A DNA stretch of 64,000 nucleotides from Embiotoca jacksoni (lineage: Eukaryota; Chordata; Actinopteri; Embiotocidae), in contig JAKOON010000007.1 in assembly GCA_022577435.1 (NCBI GenBank), positions 13,144,926 to 13,208,925 of the forward strand. The letters are read 5' to 3'. Every line of letters starts with the position of its first letter. The stretch's first letter is position 1. A model generated the notes under the pieces. That model had not been told where the DNA came from and made no database searches. It saw nothing but the letters and a program-made list of their open reading frames with translations. Below are positions 39,966-52,330 of this stretch, one piece after another. Position numbers and translations under genes: made by a program.

Positions 39966-41570
39966 TGAATTCACCTATTAACATTGTGTGAACAACCTCT
40001 CTCTCACTAGCATTAACTTTCATTATATTTAAGCAACATTTATTTGCAGGTTACAGTGGATGGTTGGGCCACAAGCCTAACCAGATGTGACTCTATTATC
40101 AGAGACCACATCTTGTTCACACCCAGTGTCCTCCCAACAATCAATGTTAACCTCTTTTAATCCTGGTGGATTTTCTCCCCTCACATAAACATGTAGTTTC
40201 AGTCTTCTGTAGGTAACCACACCTTCGCCATAATGTATCAGTCATGAGGACAATCTGTCCCTCACCTTAACAGTTTAGTGTGGCTTTGTCCAACCAGTAG
40301 TGTCTTTTAGGTAATTAAAATGCTCATTTGGGTAATTTTCACATGGATTAACAACCAGTTTTGACATCACAAGTTACAAAGACGAGCACAATTCAGAGTT
40401 TCCATCTCCATGAAAGAGAAAACTAATCAGGTTCAGTCTTGTGTAATGCCAACTGACAGGCAGAGAGTAAAAGATTACACCCTCCCTTTCCTGCCTAAAG
40501 TGACTGCAATAGTTACATAAGAAAAAGGCATTCAGGCGAAGGTAAGGCCCACAGAGTTCCTTGTATGCTGGTTTACTACAACAAAGCCCTTCCAGTGTGT
40601 TCTAATTCTCTACATTTCCCTCTGGAGTATCTCTTCCTTCATGGGGTTGAAAAGAATGGACGGGCAGAGGATGTGGTAGAAAATCCCACATGGATAAATT
40701 TTATACCAATCAAGGCTCTTAAATAGTGAAGAAGATGAAGTTGGACTAGGTTGAACCGCAGCCACGGCTCCTTTGACAACAGAATGTAAGGATATATTGC
40801 ACCTCTGTTTCACACCACGGTAGAAAACGACTGTGTTTTCTTCATAGCGGCTGAGTGGGAATACCCTCCCACACGCTTGATAGAGCTCCTTGAGGTTACG
40901 ACACATTCGAAACCACATATGACCCTATAAAATTAGCTCTCATAGGAGGAAGATAGTACTTGCCCGGCGTAATATAACCTGTCATGGATATATTGCCACC
41001 TATTTGCTTACTATCATCCTTCTGTGGATACTTTGTTTTAAGTATAAGCACTACACCGGATATCTGGCTCTGCATTCTGCTAAATTAACAGCTCTTTTAT
41101 CACCTGGCATCTTCCTCAAAGCTCCAAGCAGTCATGATTCTCCCTGAACGGGTGGAATTCTCACCTCTGTCCTTTTCTAATAACACAAAACTCCTACTCG
41201 AAGGGTGTGATTAAAAGCATTGTGACCAGACCTTGTTCACACGCTGTCCCTCTCAACCTTCCTCCCTCTGATTGGTGCAGTTCCACCCACAAAAACCAGT
41301 GCAACACACACTGTTGAATCACCCCCCTCCCTGCTCCCCAACAACTGTGCTGCCCACATTAATCCATTATCCCAAAATGTCCACCTACCTTTGCTTAGCA
41401 ATCTCCTTCACCACCACCTCAAGTGCCACACTTTACCTACCACGCCTCCAGGGTAGTTGCTAATTTGACCGTATGCTCCCCTCCCCTGCTTCTCTCCTCC
41501 TACTTTTACCTTGTCACTTGAGCATCCTGCTCCTCAGCCTCTTCAGACTACCGCCTCTGTTAGCCCCTCT

Positions 41571-41571
<1 letters not shown>

Positions 41572-41601
<30 letters not shown>
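41572..41601. repeat. (CAG)10
   Basis: Ten perfect CAG units on the plus strand. The plus-strand frame through it (poly-Gln, 60 codons) has no family match and sits in a C-rich stretch. In the nlgn3 pre-mRNA it is (CUG)10. Confidence 0.95.
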
Positions 41602-41603
<2 letters not shown>

Positions 41604-41796
41604 CTTTGTGGTGGCAGCTGTGGAGAGTGTTTCCCACACACGCGAGGACTGCTGACCTTGGCGGTTAGGCTTGGCCGCTGCTATGATTAATGCCTCTACA
41701 AGACAAGAAGCAAGTACCTCTACCTGCCTGGCCAATACATATCTTTTTACACACATCATTCTCAGGACACACACCTGATGATGGACACATCTTAAT

Positions 41797-41812
41797 CCCC
41801 CCCCCCCCCCCC
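41797..41812. repeat. C16 homopolymer
   Basis: Sixteen C on the plus strand, G16 in the pre-mRNA, about 200 bp from the (CAG)10 array. Confidence 0.9.
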
Positions 41813-43662
41813 GTCTCCCCTCTTACTGTACCTACGCAATAATCCTTCCTTCACAATGCCGCTGAAGAGGGAATAAACAACTGAAAAGGAGGGAGTTTTA
41901 GCTTCATACAATTTTATTTTCCCTTCTCTGAATTATCAAACACAGTGCACTGGGCTCATCTAGAAGGTTTACATTTTGGCTTCTGTTCGATAAGGCAGTT
42001 ACCTGTATGTGTTTTGCCCTGAGGAAGAAGAAGCGCCCGTGTGCATTTTGGTTGTGAAGTTAAAAATCCCTGAAGGACAAATGCACTAAGAAGAAAAGCT
42101 GTGCTGCCATTAGGAGCCCCCATACTCCCTCCTAGAGCGGAGCATAAAGCGAAACAAAGCATTCAAGCAATGAATCACCACAGATAGATCTTTCAGGCAC
42201 CATAAACAAGAAGCCCAATACAAGTTGGGAATAGACTAAAGTTATAAAAGTCTCAGAAATACAAATATTCACCTTCGGGTATACAATATATCTCGCTGGT
42301 ATCATCTTTTGACAGAATGATATTTGTTCAAAGACTTCATACAGAGATACTGTTTATACTGTTTTCATTTAATTGATTTTTGGTCCCTGTGTCAATATCT
42401 CAGTGGAGAAACATAGCAGTAATTTGCAGTTCCCATTACACAGACTGCATTGTTTCTTCTCTGGTACTTTGTATCCCTCACTTCACTTGAGTTTGGAAAT
42501 GCAAATGATTGTGCATTACTTAGAACTACCCTCTGATCCACTTATTTACACAGAAATTTCCAGACAATTCACACAAAACTGGGAAACGTCTGTTTGCCCG
42601 AGTTAATGGCCTCTGCCACAAAAACCAAAGGTGAAAGAATCGCTTAATCACTGCACTGGCAGCAACTACCACTGTGCATGGAATGTGGTATAAAGTGCCT
42701 ACTGGGTACTTTATTTGAGTCTCACACTCAGATATAGTAAATTTAAGGACCACTCAAAACTATGCTCAATGTTTTGGCAGCGAACGACATACCTGGAAAT
42801 TGGAGCAATAGCCCCGAATCAGTGTCGGGTCAGACTGTGCTGCGGTGGAAATGGAAATGCCATCTCTTGTTGCCCTACCATGCCATGTCGGCGCAAGTGA
42901 GATAGCAGCTCGGCAAATATAAGTCCTCTATCTTTGAGGAGCCTCTCAAATCTCTGCCTGAAAAACTACAATTTTGGTGCGCCATAATAGACTGAATTGG
43001 AATAATGTTTACTAATGTTTAGGATGCAAATGAAAGCTTCACAAGAAGCACGTTCTCCATCACGAGCAGTAAAGGTCAAATCTCCAGCAATAAAGCAGCT
43101 CAACCACAAACACTGACACAAGGTTGACATTTTCCCTCAGTGAACTGCTGTTCCATCTGTGCACTTCATATTGCCATCTTTGGGTGAAGCTTTCCATTTT
43201 TACATGAGACGCTGCAGAGGACCCTTGGACCAGATGAAAGCAATTGTCTGGTTTGCTCTTTGATGTCTTTGTAATGCATATTTACTGTTTTGATAAAAGC
43301 ACTGTGATCATCTCGACATATTTTTCTATCTCTGGACAGCGCTACAGTACAGCAAGGCTTGTTTTGCGTACTGAAAAGCAGCACTGTAACACAGAAATTG
43401 ATTTCTTAATGTCACAGTTTTCCGAAATGTCATGCTTATGAAATATAATGAGTTCTGTTCCTGTTTCCATTTGTTCTAGGATGAGGCGGAAGGACAAAAC
43501 TCTTATCAACAGTACATTAGCAATCTGAGTTCAACTCCCAACAGTAATGGGGAATTTGTTAATTCAGTTTCAAACATCTTCGAACAACGCTGCTGTGATG
43601 ATTCTGAGCAAGTGGTTCGACTTACAGAAACAGCACCGTAAAACAAGGCATTTCAAACAGCA

Positions 43663-43675
43663 GCTCTTAAATATA
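43663..43675. repeat. Target-site duplication, left copy (13 bp)
   Basis: GCTCTTAAATATA, identical to 44018-44030 on the other side of the SINE-type element. The AT-rich run and 13-bp length are typical of LINE-endonuclease insertion sites. Confidence 0.8.
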
Positions 43676-44017
43676 AAATTAATATATGGGGTGGCACAGT
43701 GTTGCAGTGGTTAGCATTGTCGCCTCACAGTGAAAAGGTTCTTGGTTCAAATCCGGGCCTGGGCCTTTCTGTGCAGAGTTTGCATGTTCTCCCTGTGCAA
43801 AAACCCAAAACATGCTCCTCAAGTTAATTGGTGGTTCTACAAATTATCAGCAGGTGTGAACGAGAGCGTGAATGGTCTTTGTTTCCGTCTGTCTCTATGT
43901 GTTGGCCCTTTGATGGACTGGCGGCCTGTCCAGGGTGTATCCAAAGTGAGCTGGGATAGGCTCCAGCCCACCCGTGACCCTGTTCAGGATAAAGCGTGTA
44001 TTGATAATGGATGGATG
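43676..44017 (+). mobile_element. SINE-type retroposon with tRNA-like head
   Basis: A 342-bp dispersed repeat of a kind I recognise from many teleost genomes. Near its start it reads GTGGCACAGTGTTGCAGTGG and TTAGCATTGTCGCCTCACAG, followed by GGTTCAAATCC, which matches the B box of an RNA polymerase III tRNA promoter (GGTTCGANTCC). It continues with TTTGCATGTTCTCCCTGTG, GGCGGCCTGTCCAGGGTGTA and GCTGGGATAGGCTCCAGCCC. It ends in a short ATGG-repeat tail (GATAATGGATGGATG). It is flanked by perfect 13-bp direct repeats, which fits target-primed (LINE-mediated) insertion. I do not assign a Repbase name. Confidence 0.75.
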
Positions 44018-44030
44018 GCTCTTAAATATA
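44018..44030. repeat. Target-site duplication, right copy (13 bp)
   Basis: GCTCTTAAATATA directly after the ATGG-repeat tail. It is the exact partner of 43663-43675. The absence of mismatches suggests a fairly recent insertion. Confidence 0.8.
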
Positions 44031-45270
44031 TCTCAGCTGGTTGGAGTTCAAATTGACATTTGTAAAATCTCAAAGCTGAAATAAATGCAACATGGAATCA
44101 TCAATTAAGCACTGTGTCTGTCAAAGCTGGAAGTGAGTCAAATTCCATAAAATCAGCCCACATACCTGCTACTGTGATCAAAGGAGAAAAAAACAAAAGA
44201 AATTACCTGATAGGCCATTTTAATTCTGCTGTCTTGCTGTGTCCCTTTTTCAAATCATAATTTAGTAACTGTGGTTTTTGCTTTAGCAGATGTAGCCGAT
44301 GAAAACAAATGAAAACAAATGATTTCTCTACAGTTGTGAAGCCAAAATGATCAGATGGTAATTGTTTCGGGGAAAAATAGACCCACAATGTTCATGTCAC
44401 CTGCCGTATTTAAAATTGATCCCCTATCAAAGCTGCTGCAAATGACAGTGTTTTGTTTTGTAAAAAGCACTTTTGATAAACGACTGCTGTCAGTGCTGAC
44501 CTCTCCGACAAATACAGTGCATTTCCTGTGGCTGCTTGACATATGAGCCATCCTCTGTTTTGCCAATTAGTTGTTTTCAATGTGAACTAGCAACAACAGA
44601 AAATATTTAAAGGCTTTGTTAAGACTGCAGGCAAATCCGATTTGTTTCAGATCTTTAGGACAGACTGTCCGCATCAGATTCAGTGTGTCCAGGCATCACC
44701 AACCTATCCGCATGGGTTGCTGGGGTAACGACATATGTGTAGCTACGCTGGTTATGTGGCTTTCCAACGCAGACGATTTATTTCGGTATCTTTTCACAGA
44801 CTGTTGTTCTCATTGTCTTCCATAGCGCCAAAATATCCACTCTCTGATAGCACTCTGCTAGTGGTAGCATAGATTCTGCTCACTCTGTCACTCTGAAAAT
44901 GACATCATCATTGTGTGTGAGTGATGCAGGAAATTCAACTGAGACACATTGTAGAAATCCAATTGGAATCACATTTCAAACTACCTCCAAATATGGTTTG
45001 GATCCAATATGCATTTCATGTGGTTTTTGTTGTCTGGATATGTAAAAAAAAATTATTTGGACTGGCAGTCTGAACAAGGTCAAAGTATCTCACCTAAATG
45101 GGGAGGATCATTTTTAATGTCATTGATTACTCCTGTGATTCTCCTGCATGACAAGCAGATATGTCTGCTGTGAAAAAGGTTCTGTTTGGCTTCAAACTAT
45201 TGATGTTGTTTTTTTATTTTTATTTTTTAAATTTTATTTCACTTTATTAATGTTTGTATGTTATTTGTAT

Positions 45271-45310
45271 GTATTTGTATTTGTATTTGTATTTGTATTT
45301 GTATTTGTAT
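45271..45310. repeat. (GTATTT)n hexanucleotide array
   Basis: Six and two-thirds GTATTT units on the plus strand, 170 bp before a diverged dispersed repeat. Confidence 0.9.
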
Positions 45311-45477
45311 GTTGGTATGTTTCATGTCTGTCTGTCTGATTTTATAGAAACAAAATACTGCATGAAGGCAGTAGCGTGAGAAAACTCAGCTGCAGGTTCC
45401 AGATTTTGGACTTCCCCATTAGTGTTCAAAAACCATCCCGGTATTACAGCAAAGTGTGTAACATACCTGTCAGCCTC

Positions 45478-45906
45478 TAGAGGATATCGTGTCAGTGTTG
45501 CGTTTGGCCTGGATTCTTGTGGCCGATGCTGATACCAATATTAGGGAGTAAAGAAATGTAGATATCAATACATTGAGCAATATTCTTTTGATCCCATAAA
45601 CACTTTTGACACTTGTGACAAAGACATATAATAGTAGGCAAGATATGTTACAGTTTATTGTACACACTCGCATCAGTGCACTGAAACGTTAACTTCACTG
45701 GGAAATTAATAATAATAAAATATTTAAAAAACAAAACAAACAGAAGAATTTCTAATTTCCCTGGAGCGTATTTTTCTTCAAAATGTTGTGTATAACAAAA
45801 AAAGTTCAGCATACTACGGCCAGCGTACACGCCAATACCGATATATCTGTGACTAGCCGGTATCAGCCAATAAAATCAGCCAGCCGGTATATTGGTTGGA
45901 CTCAAA
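45478..45906 (-). repeat. Diverged teleost dispersed repeat (probable non-autonomous DNA transposon)
   Basis: On the minus strand it begins GAGTCCAACCAATATACCGG, continues CTGGCTGATTTTATTGGCTG and AGATATATCGGTATTGGC, and ends near CACGATATCCTCTAGAGG. This resembles the abundant fish repeat with termini like GAGCCCGACCGATATATCGG and many CGATAT/ATCGGC words. The two ends are only loosely inverted and no target-site duplication is obvious, so the class and exact limits are uncertain. Confidence 0.5.
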
Positions 45907-46846
45907 TGAAAAGTATATGCAAGTATGACCAGAGTCAAAGATGCTGGTCATGTGACAGAGATCATGTGACATAGTATAAAGAGTGATAAGGTCTGAGTAG
46001 GGTGGCAGGTCAGGAGTGGTTGGATGGATGAAACCCAGGACTTTCACCCAGGAGAGCAGGGTGTTCATCTGTGAGAAAGCGACATGGATTTCTCTCAAAC
46101 AATGTGTTTTTTGGCAGCTACACCTAAGGCACTTTGCTTTTCCTGCACAGGCGAGGTATGTGGTGGACTGACAGATATATTAAACTCTTTGGGGTGATAC
46201 CAGATTGGTGAAAACAATTAGTCTCGATTAGTTCTTCAAACAATGACTACATTCTTTCAATCAGGAACATCCATCGCATTCAAAGCGACACCCCCCTGTA
46301 TGTGATGTGTGCCAATTAAAGCCCAGTGCTGTGCTTCAACTGAGATCTTATATTTCAACTGTAATGAATTGAGCTTTTTTGAGAAAGAGCACAATTAAAA
46401 ACAAATTTATGAAAAGTTAATAACCTTTAAATACTTTATCGTGCTATATTCCAAAAAACATCCTACAGGAATAAGATTCTGTGTCCTGCTGTGATAATGT
46501 TGTTTGACATCAATTATTTCTGTGGGCTCAGTGCTACTCAGCATGATCCTCATTCACTTTCAGTCAATACTTTTCAAGAGTTTTAAGCTCGAGAGGAAAC
46601 ATCTTCTCTGGGACGGTGAAAAGCCAAGCAGCAAGAAACAATAGGCCCCATCTTGGCCCCGTCTTGCAGAGCCAGACGTTTGCAGCGATGTGTCGAGCAA
46701 GAGCGGCTTAAGAGTTAATTTCCTGGCAATGATTTGTAGGAGAGCAGCATCAACAAGCTGCTGCAGACTGGAGCATGAAAACCATTACTTCAATCCCTCA
46801 CTCCCTGACATTAATAGGATGAATAAATGTTTTTGTTCTCTGCTTA

Positions 46847-46868
46847 ATTTGGATGAATTCATCCAAAT
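46847..46868. repeat. 22-bp perfect palindrome
   Basis: Centred on an EcoRI-type GAATTC. The half-site ATTTGGATGAA is followed immediately by its exact reverse complement with no spacer. It is long for chance in 64 kb, so it is either a symmetric protein-binding site or coincidence. Confidence 0.8.
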
Positions 46869-47549
46869 GGCTATGAAAACAAGTAAATATCCATCTCAGC
46901 TCCAGTCCTGATAATAAAAGACAAAGAGAACTCACTTTGCCTTTGCTTTTTCTTCCACCTACTGTTTGAGAATTCTTCTTCTCTGTGCTGAGCTCATATA
47001 TCAGATGCTAACCAAAATGACTGAGACTGGGAACGTGTACTGAGGGAGGCTCGTGTAATGGGAAGGGTTTATTTTAAGTCCATTCACCCTCGCCACACGG
47101 GAGGTTGTCATGTTGAATTTTATTCCGTAATAACTCTCACAGTGATTTTTGTGATCCCAGACATCCGATATAACACGAGATGCACCCAGACAGATTATAT
47201 CCCTCACATGAACTGGTAGTAAAAAAAAAATAAAAAAAAATACCAGATCCACATTTTCTAGAAAAGCAGGATACAGTAAAATTGTGGAAGCAGATGCAGA
47301 TTATTTCCCACCAAGGAGGAATACACCCAAATAACTTGGACCCCATTTGCACTTAATCACTTTATATGTCTGGGCACTTAGTGTAAAGTCATCCAAGAAC
47401 CATTCAAGGGGGATTAGTTTGAGATGCAGTCTCAGCCTCCACAACATGCATACATAGTTTTTAAGTCTTCTGTACGCCAGTGAAAATTGGCACTCTGGGG
47501 ATCTGTCTCTTCTGAAAATGGCAGAAGTTACACTAAAATTAGCCATCAT

Positions 47550-47930
47550 CAGTGGTGGTAAGTAAGTACATTTACTCAAGTAACATACTGAGAGCAGTAT
47601 TTTGCTGCTCTTTCTATTTTGGTCATTGCATTTCGATTGAACTTTTTTTTTTTACGCTGCATCATACTTTCACTACATTCATTTTACAGTTCTAGTTATT
47701 AATTCCTTTACAGATTAAGATTTTTAAAACCTAGAAGGAACAAATACAATGTAATGCATTGCTATTCATTATATTAAACCACCCAACAGTATATAAAATA
47801 ATAAGAAAAGTTCTGCAGCCTGCTAAAACATTGAAATGCAGCTTACGTGTAAAGGCATCAATGATAATGTAATAGTATAATATATAATAATGTAAGCCAT
47901 CAAAGCTGCACTGAGTACTTTCCTAAAGGT
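47550..47930 (+). repeat. Dispersed repeat of the GTGGAAAGTAACTAAGTACATTTA type, 3' end missing
   Basis: Starts CAGTGGTGGTAAGTAAGTAC and ATTTACTCAAGTA, then contains TTACAGATTAAGATTTT, ACCACCCAACAGTATATAAA and GCTTACGTGTAAAGGCATCA in the order I remember for a very common acanthomorph-fish element. The usual closing inverted terminus (TTCCACCACTG) was not found, so the copy is truncated or too diverged. The family is generally treated as a non-autonomous DNA transposon; I have not verified the classification. Confidence 0.6.
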
Positions 47931-48919
47931 GTAAAAAGGGCCAGTGCTTTTATAGCACAGACAAGAAGTGCCAAGAATACATGCTATTGTATCGCTACTC
48001 AACCAACATCCAGCAGAGTATAGTGTTTGGGTCAGGAGGTCATGAGTGCACTGGGTGCTTTTCAACTCTCAGTGGAGCGCAGCAGTTACTCTGTAGTGAA
48101 AAAAACAACTACACAAACTCTACACTATTTTGCTCTATAGTTCACACACGGCCTCAAATATCCCGAGCTCCCCAAATCCCCGGCTGCATCACCAGCAGTC
48201 ACCATCTTTAGTTTAGGGAGCTAACATAGAAAGGCAAAGTCCCTTGCCACACACAGAATAACTCTGACGATTCAACAAATCAATGCTAAATCACCGGCGC
48301 TGCTGCTTCAACACTGAGAGTGCTGCTTTCATATCTACTCCTATAGTAGAGTTAAGGTTATTTTGATTGGATCTAAAACTATTCTTTTGGAGGCTGGAAT
48401 AACTGGAGTAGACCGAGGTGACAGTCCGCAGCTGCAACGGTCGCACCACAAAGTGGCTGTGATCAGAGCGATATGGAAGATAGACATCAAAGGTCACAAA
48501 TAAACCAAGTCAGAGGTGAAAACTCTCCACAAGTACACTCTGTACTTGACCATTCTCCTTTTTAGAGCACTCGGCGGAGAGGAAGAGTCTCACCTTGGGT
48601 TTTGGCAAGAGAGGCGGCCTTTGTTAATTTTTAATGCATTTGGAAACTAGTAATTAAGTCCCCCCCTCCTCCCCTCTCCCCCCAATGGACTGGGAAATTG
48701 ACATGCTCTGGAGAGCCAGTGAGTAATTATATTTGTAAAGAGCAGTGATACAAGATACTCCCCTCTGACTGGGACTCATTACACATCATTAGAAAGGAGC
48801 AGCAACTAGGAATGTGCACGCACACCTCGTGCACGGGACCACACACCCACTGCAACACCCACATGCATGTGGGCACACAAGCCACGCACTTTAACAGACA
48901 CAATGTGTTCTTCTCTCTG

Positions 48920-48920
<1 letters not shown>

Positions 48921-48986
<66 letters not shown>
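48921..48986. repeat. (CA)33 microsatellite
   Basis: A perfect 66-bp array on the plus strand, (UG)33 in the pre-mRNA. Confidence 0.95.
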
Positions 48987-48990
<4 letters not shown>

Positions 48991-51900
48991 GATCAATGAG
49001 CAGAAATCCAAACACTGTTTACCTTTGGTAAACAGACCCGGTTCCACAGGTCACTGACCCGAGAGGAGAATGACAAGCCCTAACAGGACAGTGTAAAACT
49101 CCATACTCAATATCTCATCTGCTGATAACCAAACTGTGGTGGGTCAATAAGTAATTAAAGATTAAATCTGAAATGAATTCTCATTCATCTTAACAGTGAA
49201 AGGTTGAAATATGAAAGTCTCCAAATGGGGCCTCAGGAAAATTGTGGCCCACCCTTTGAAGCAATAATTACCATTACAGCAGCGTAGGCCTAAGAGCTGC
49301 AGGGGGATGATAGAACGGCCCTAGAAAGTTAGTAGACTCCTCTTTAATTGGAGCAGAAGTGGGAACGATTCAACACATCAGAGACTCAGAATAGAATCTG
49401 TAACTCTGTTCCATGTTCATCTTCTTTCTGCTGCGTTTCACCTGACTCCAAGTTCCTCTTTTTCTCTATGTAAGTGTATTCACATTTTGTGTATCTTATA
49501 AAACCACACTGAAATATTGATTTAATCCGCTGTGACCTGTATTCTGGAGAACACCAAACAAACTCTAAATCTATATTTAATAACACATTGAACCATCACT
49601 CAATAACTTTGCTTCATTTGAGTGAAACGTTGAAAAAGCCCTGCAAAAGCTGGAAACAGTGTAACAGCAAAAAAAAACCCACAAAAAAAAACGGTGCAAC
49701 GAAAATGAAATGAATGACAAAGACAAATAAAACATTCATCAGTGATATTTACCGAGAGGCTGGTGCTCTCCAATTTGTTGAAATTTGCTGGTTGAAAATA
49801 TTTTCCGCATTAAAACCTTTCAGCAGATGTGATAGTGTGAGGGCTGTTGTTGCCTAATAGTTTAGGTCTATTGTTTCTGTGAAATGAGTTAAATATTCAG
49901 ATTGTTGTGTGTTTTTCAAAGGTGTTTACTGCATTATTAATGCAATATTCAGATTGCCCAGGGACGGTGGGAGAGCTATATTAGTGTCAGAAAGCGTAGT
50001 TTGAGTTGCTTCGTCTGCTTTCACTTTAAACTCATTATCTTGTCTAATTCTCTCTGCCTCCATTATTCCCTCATCCTTTTAAGCAGCCTAATTAAAAGGG
50101 TTTTCATTTTTTCATAAATATTTATCTATTTATTTATTTACTCTGTATTCCTACATGCAACTGCTTCGTCCTGCCTTCGAATCTAAACTACAGATTGTTT
50201 TTGTATTATGTAAATGAAGGGAAGTAAAAACTGGCAGTTTTTTACATCTGGCTGTTAGATGATCTGATATGAGGCTGTGAGGCTTTCGGCTGAGAGCACA
50301 GGCAAATGTACAGTGTGTCCAATACAAGCAGTTAATCTACTCCATTTAATTCTGTTTAGGCTAGATTAATGCTGAAACTGTTAGCGACACCCACATTCAA
50401 TCAACAACTGCAAACAAAAATAACATGAAAACATGTAATTACGATTCCTCATATAGTGGTGCGAGTCATACTTTATGACTGAATATCTTCAGACAGCTTA
50501 GTGTTAATTGGCCCATCATGGTCTGACTTCTCTCTGGCCTGGGTTTTATTTGGTGTATATGAGTGTGTCTGTAATAACAGTTTAAAGCTGTACCATGGGG
50601 AGATTATCAGACCATGCTGCAGCGATGGACATTATCGCTCAACTACATGCATCATTTCTTCTCTGCTCATTGCTCAGAATGGCTGCTGGGGAGTTCACCA
50701 CTGCTCTGTGAACTGCATTTGTGTGTATGGTTTTTTTTTTTTTTTTTTAAGGGTGTATTTTTTTCCACGTGTGCGAACCACATCTGTATGTGTGTGTGTG
50801 TGTGGTTTGTTTTTGCTTTGTCTCACTGCTCAGAGTGTGCTTCTTGATGTGATACGAGTCTGTGTGCTGTGTGTGAACGTGCCTATGCACATGTGGTGTT
50901 TTGAGGGTGTGTGTGCATGCATGTAGAATGACATTTAGTGAAATGTGGCGGTGGGAGAAGAAACATCTGACTCATAATTGAAGTGCCATAAAAGAAATAT
51001 GATCATGAATCTGTATTAGGCTTACGTGCTCGGCTTTAAACCGGCACCAAGAGCATGAGGTGGCATGCTCAGCCAAGTCCTCCGACTACTTTACCACCAA
51101 GAAGGCTGATTACAACGCTCAAAATGATACTCCACAAAAATGACAGAGGGAAACACAGCATATTCAAGGCAAGCAGTTCTGATGACAAAATCGATAGGCC
51201 GTTGCGCTCTCATCTCCATCAAAAAGAGAGTCTCAGGATGAATGTAGTTGTGCCTCTGTGATTCAACCTCAGCAATCATCTCAATGTGCTGGAGGATAAA
51301 GCAGCACTAGTCCTCTGTCACCCTCCTGCTCTTGACATGTGGAGTTCTCTGAGCAGCACGGTGAGGCAGACTGCTCTTTTAAGGATAAGGCTGCCGGTCT
51401 TCTATATCTTTTTCTTCTGTATTGCACAAACAAATGTCATGAACACATCAAAACCAAAACTTAGTTAATCTAACAAGTACTGCCTGTGCAACCAAAGCCT
51501 GATGTCACTCAGTGGTTCCAAACCTTTAAACTAAATCATGTCTCAGAATGACAACTTGTCACAGGTTGTATAGTTGTGCTCTGTTGTTAATTATCCAGCG
51601 ACTGTTCAAATTAATCGAGCAGCCCCTTAGGCAGCCCCGGGCCCCGACCCCAAGAGTTCCTGTTACAGCTTATTTCTCCGTGCCACACACCTCCATGGTT
51701 TTCCAAAAACTATTTAATACATATAAATGAGCCAGACTGATCCACTGGGTTACGTGTTTTTATTACAGTGAACATGGGAACTGTAGTTTATTTTGAGTCA
51801 ATATATTGTGCATCACTCAGCTGCTGTAAATACTAGTACACGAAATGTACATTGCTCAGTTTGCTGTTCTTCTGAAACTGCTGAGTTAGTTTGTCGACTT

Positions 51901-52138
51901 TATGACTCTTCTTTACTCTTGCTACTGTGATGCTACATTTTATGGAAACTGGAAAACTGACTGCAATTCAGGCATGTCAATTAAACAAGGTATGCCCCCA
52001 AACACAGCTCTCTTTGATGCCTATTATTTAATTAATTATGGAATTATTTGTAGAGGGATCGACAGAACACTGATCAGTAGGAGTGCATTTAACAAATGAC
52101 ATCATAATAAGTAGTGCAAATTTTTTTACGAACTTTGT

Positions 52139-52330
52139 ATTTCATTGGAGAAGTTGATGCTTTTTGAATGGGAGTCTATTGGAGCCAGAGCATTTTTGGA
52201 GGCAGCCCCTGGTGGCACATTCTGCATTGGCTTTACTTTTCAGACCCAGAAGCTACGCCCATTTTTACATGCAGTCTTTGGTTTTACTGTGATTCCGTAT
52301 CATGCAAATACAATACTTGGCACTAGTGAC
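52139..52330 (+). repeat. Possible diverged dispersed repeat
   Basis: The run GAATGGGAGTCTATTGGAGC followed by GGAGGCAGCCCCTGGTGG and CTTTACTTTTCAGACCCAGA resembles wording I associate with a repeat scattered in teleost genomes. A 117-codon plus-strand frame across it has no family resemblance. The identification is from memory only, and the boundaries are guesses. Confidence 0.3.

Noticed and set aside
40610..40918. 102-codon minus-strand open frame, sense to nlgn3
   Set aside because: Checked as a possible extra exon or transposon fragment. It has no neuroligin or transposase motif and no matching phase-1 splice borders.
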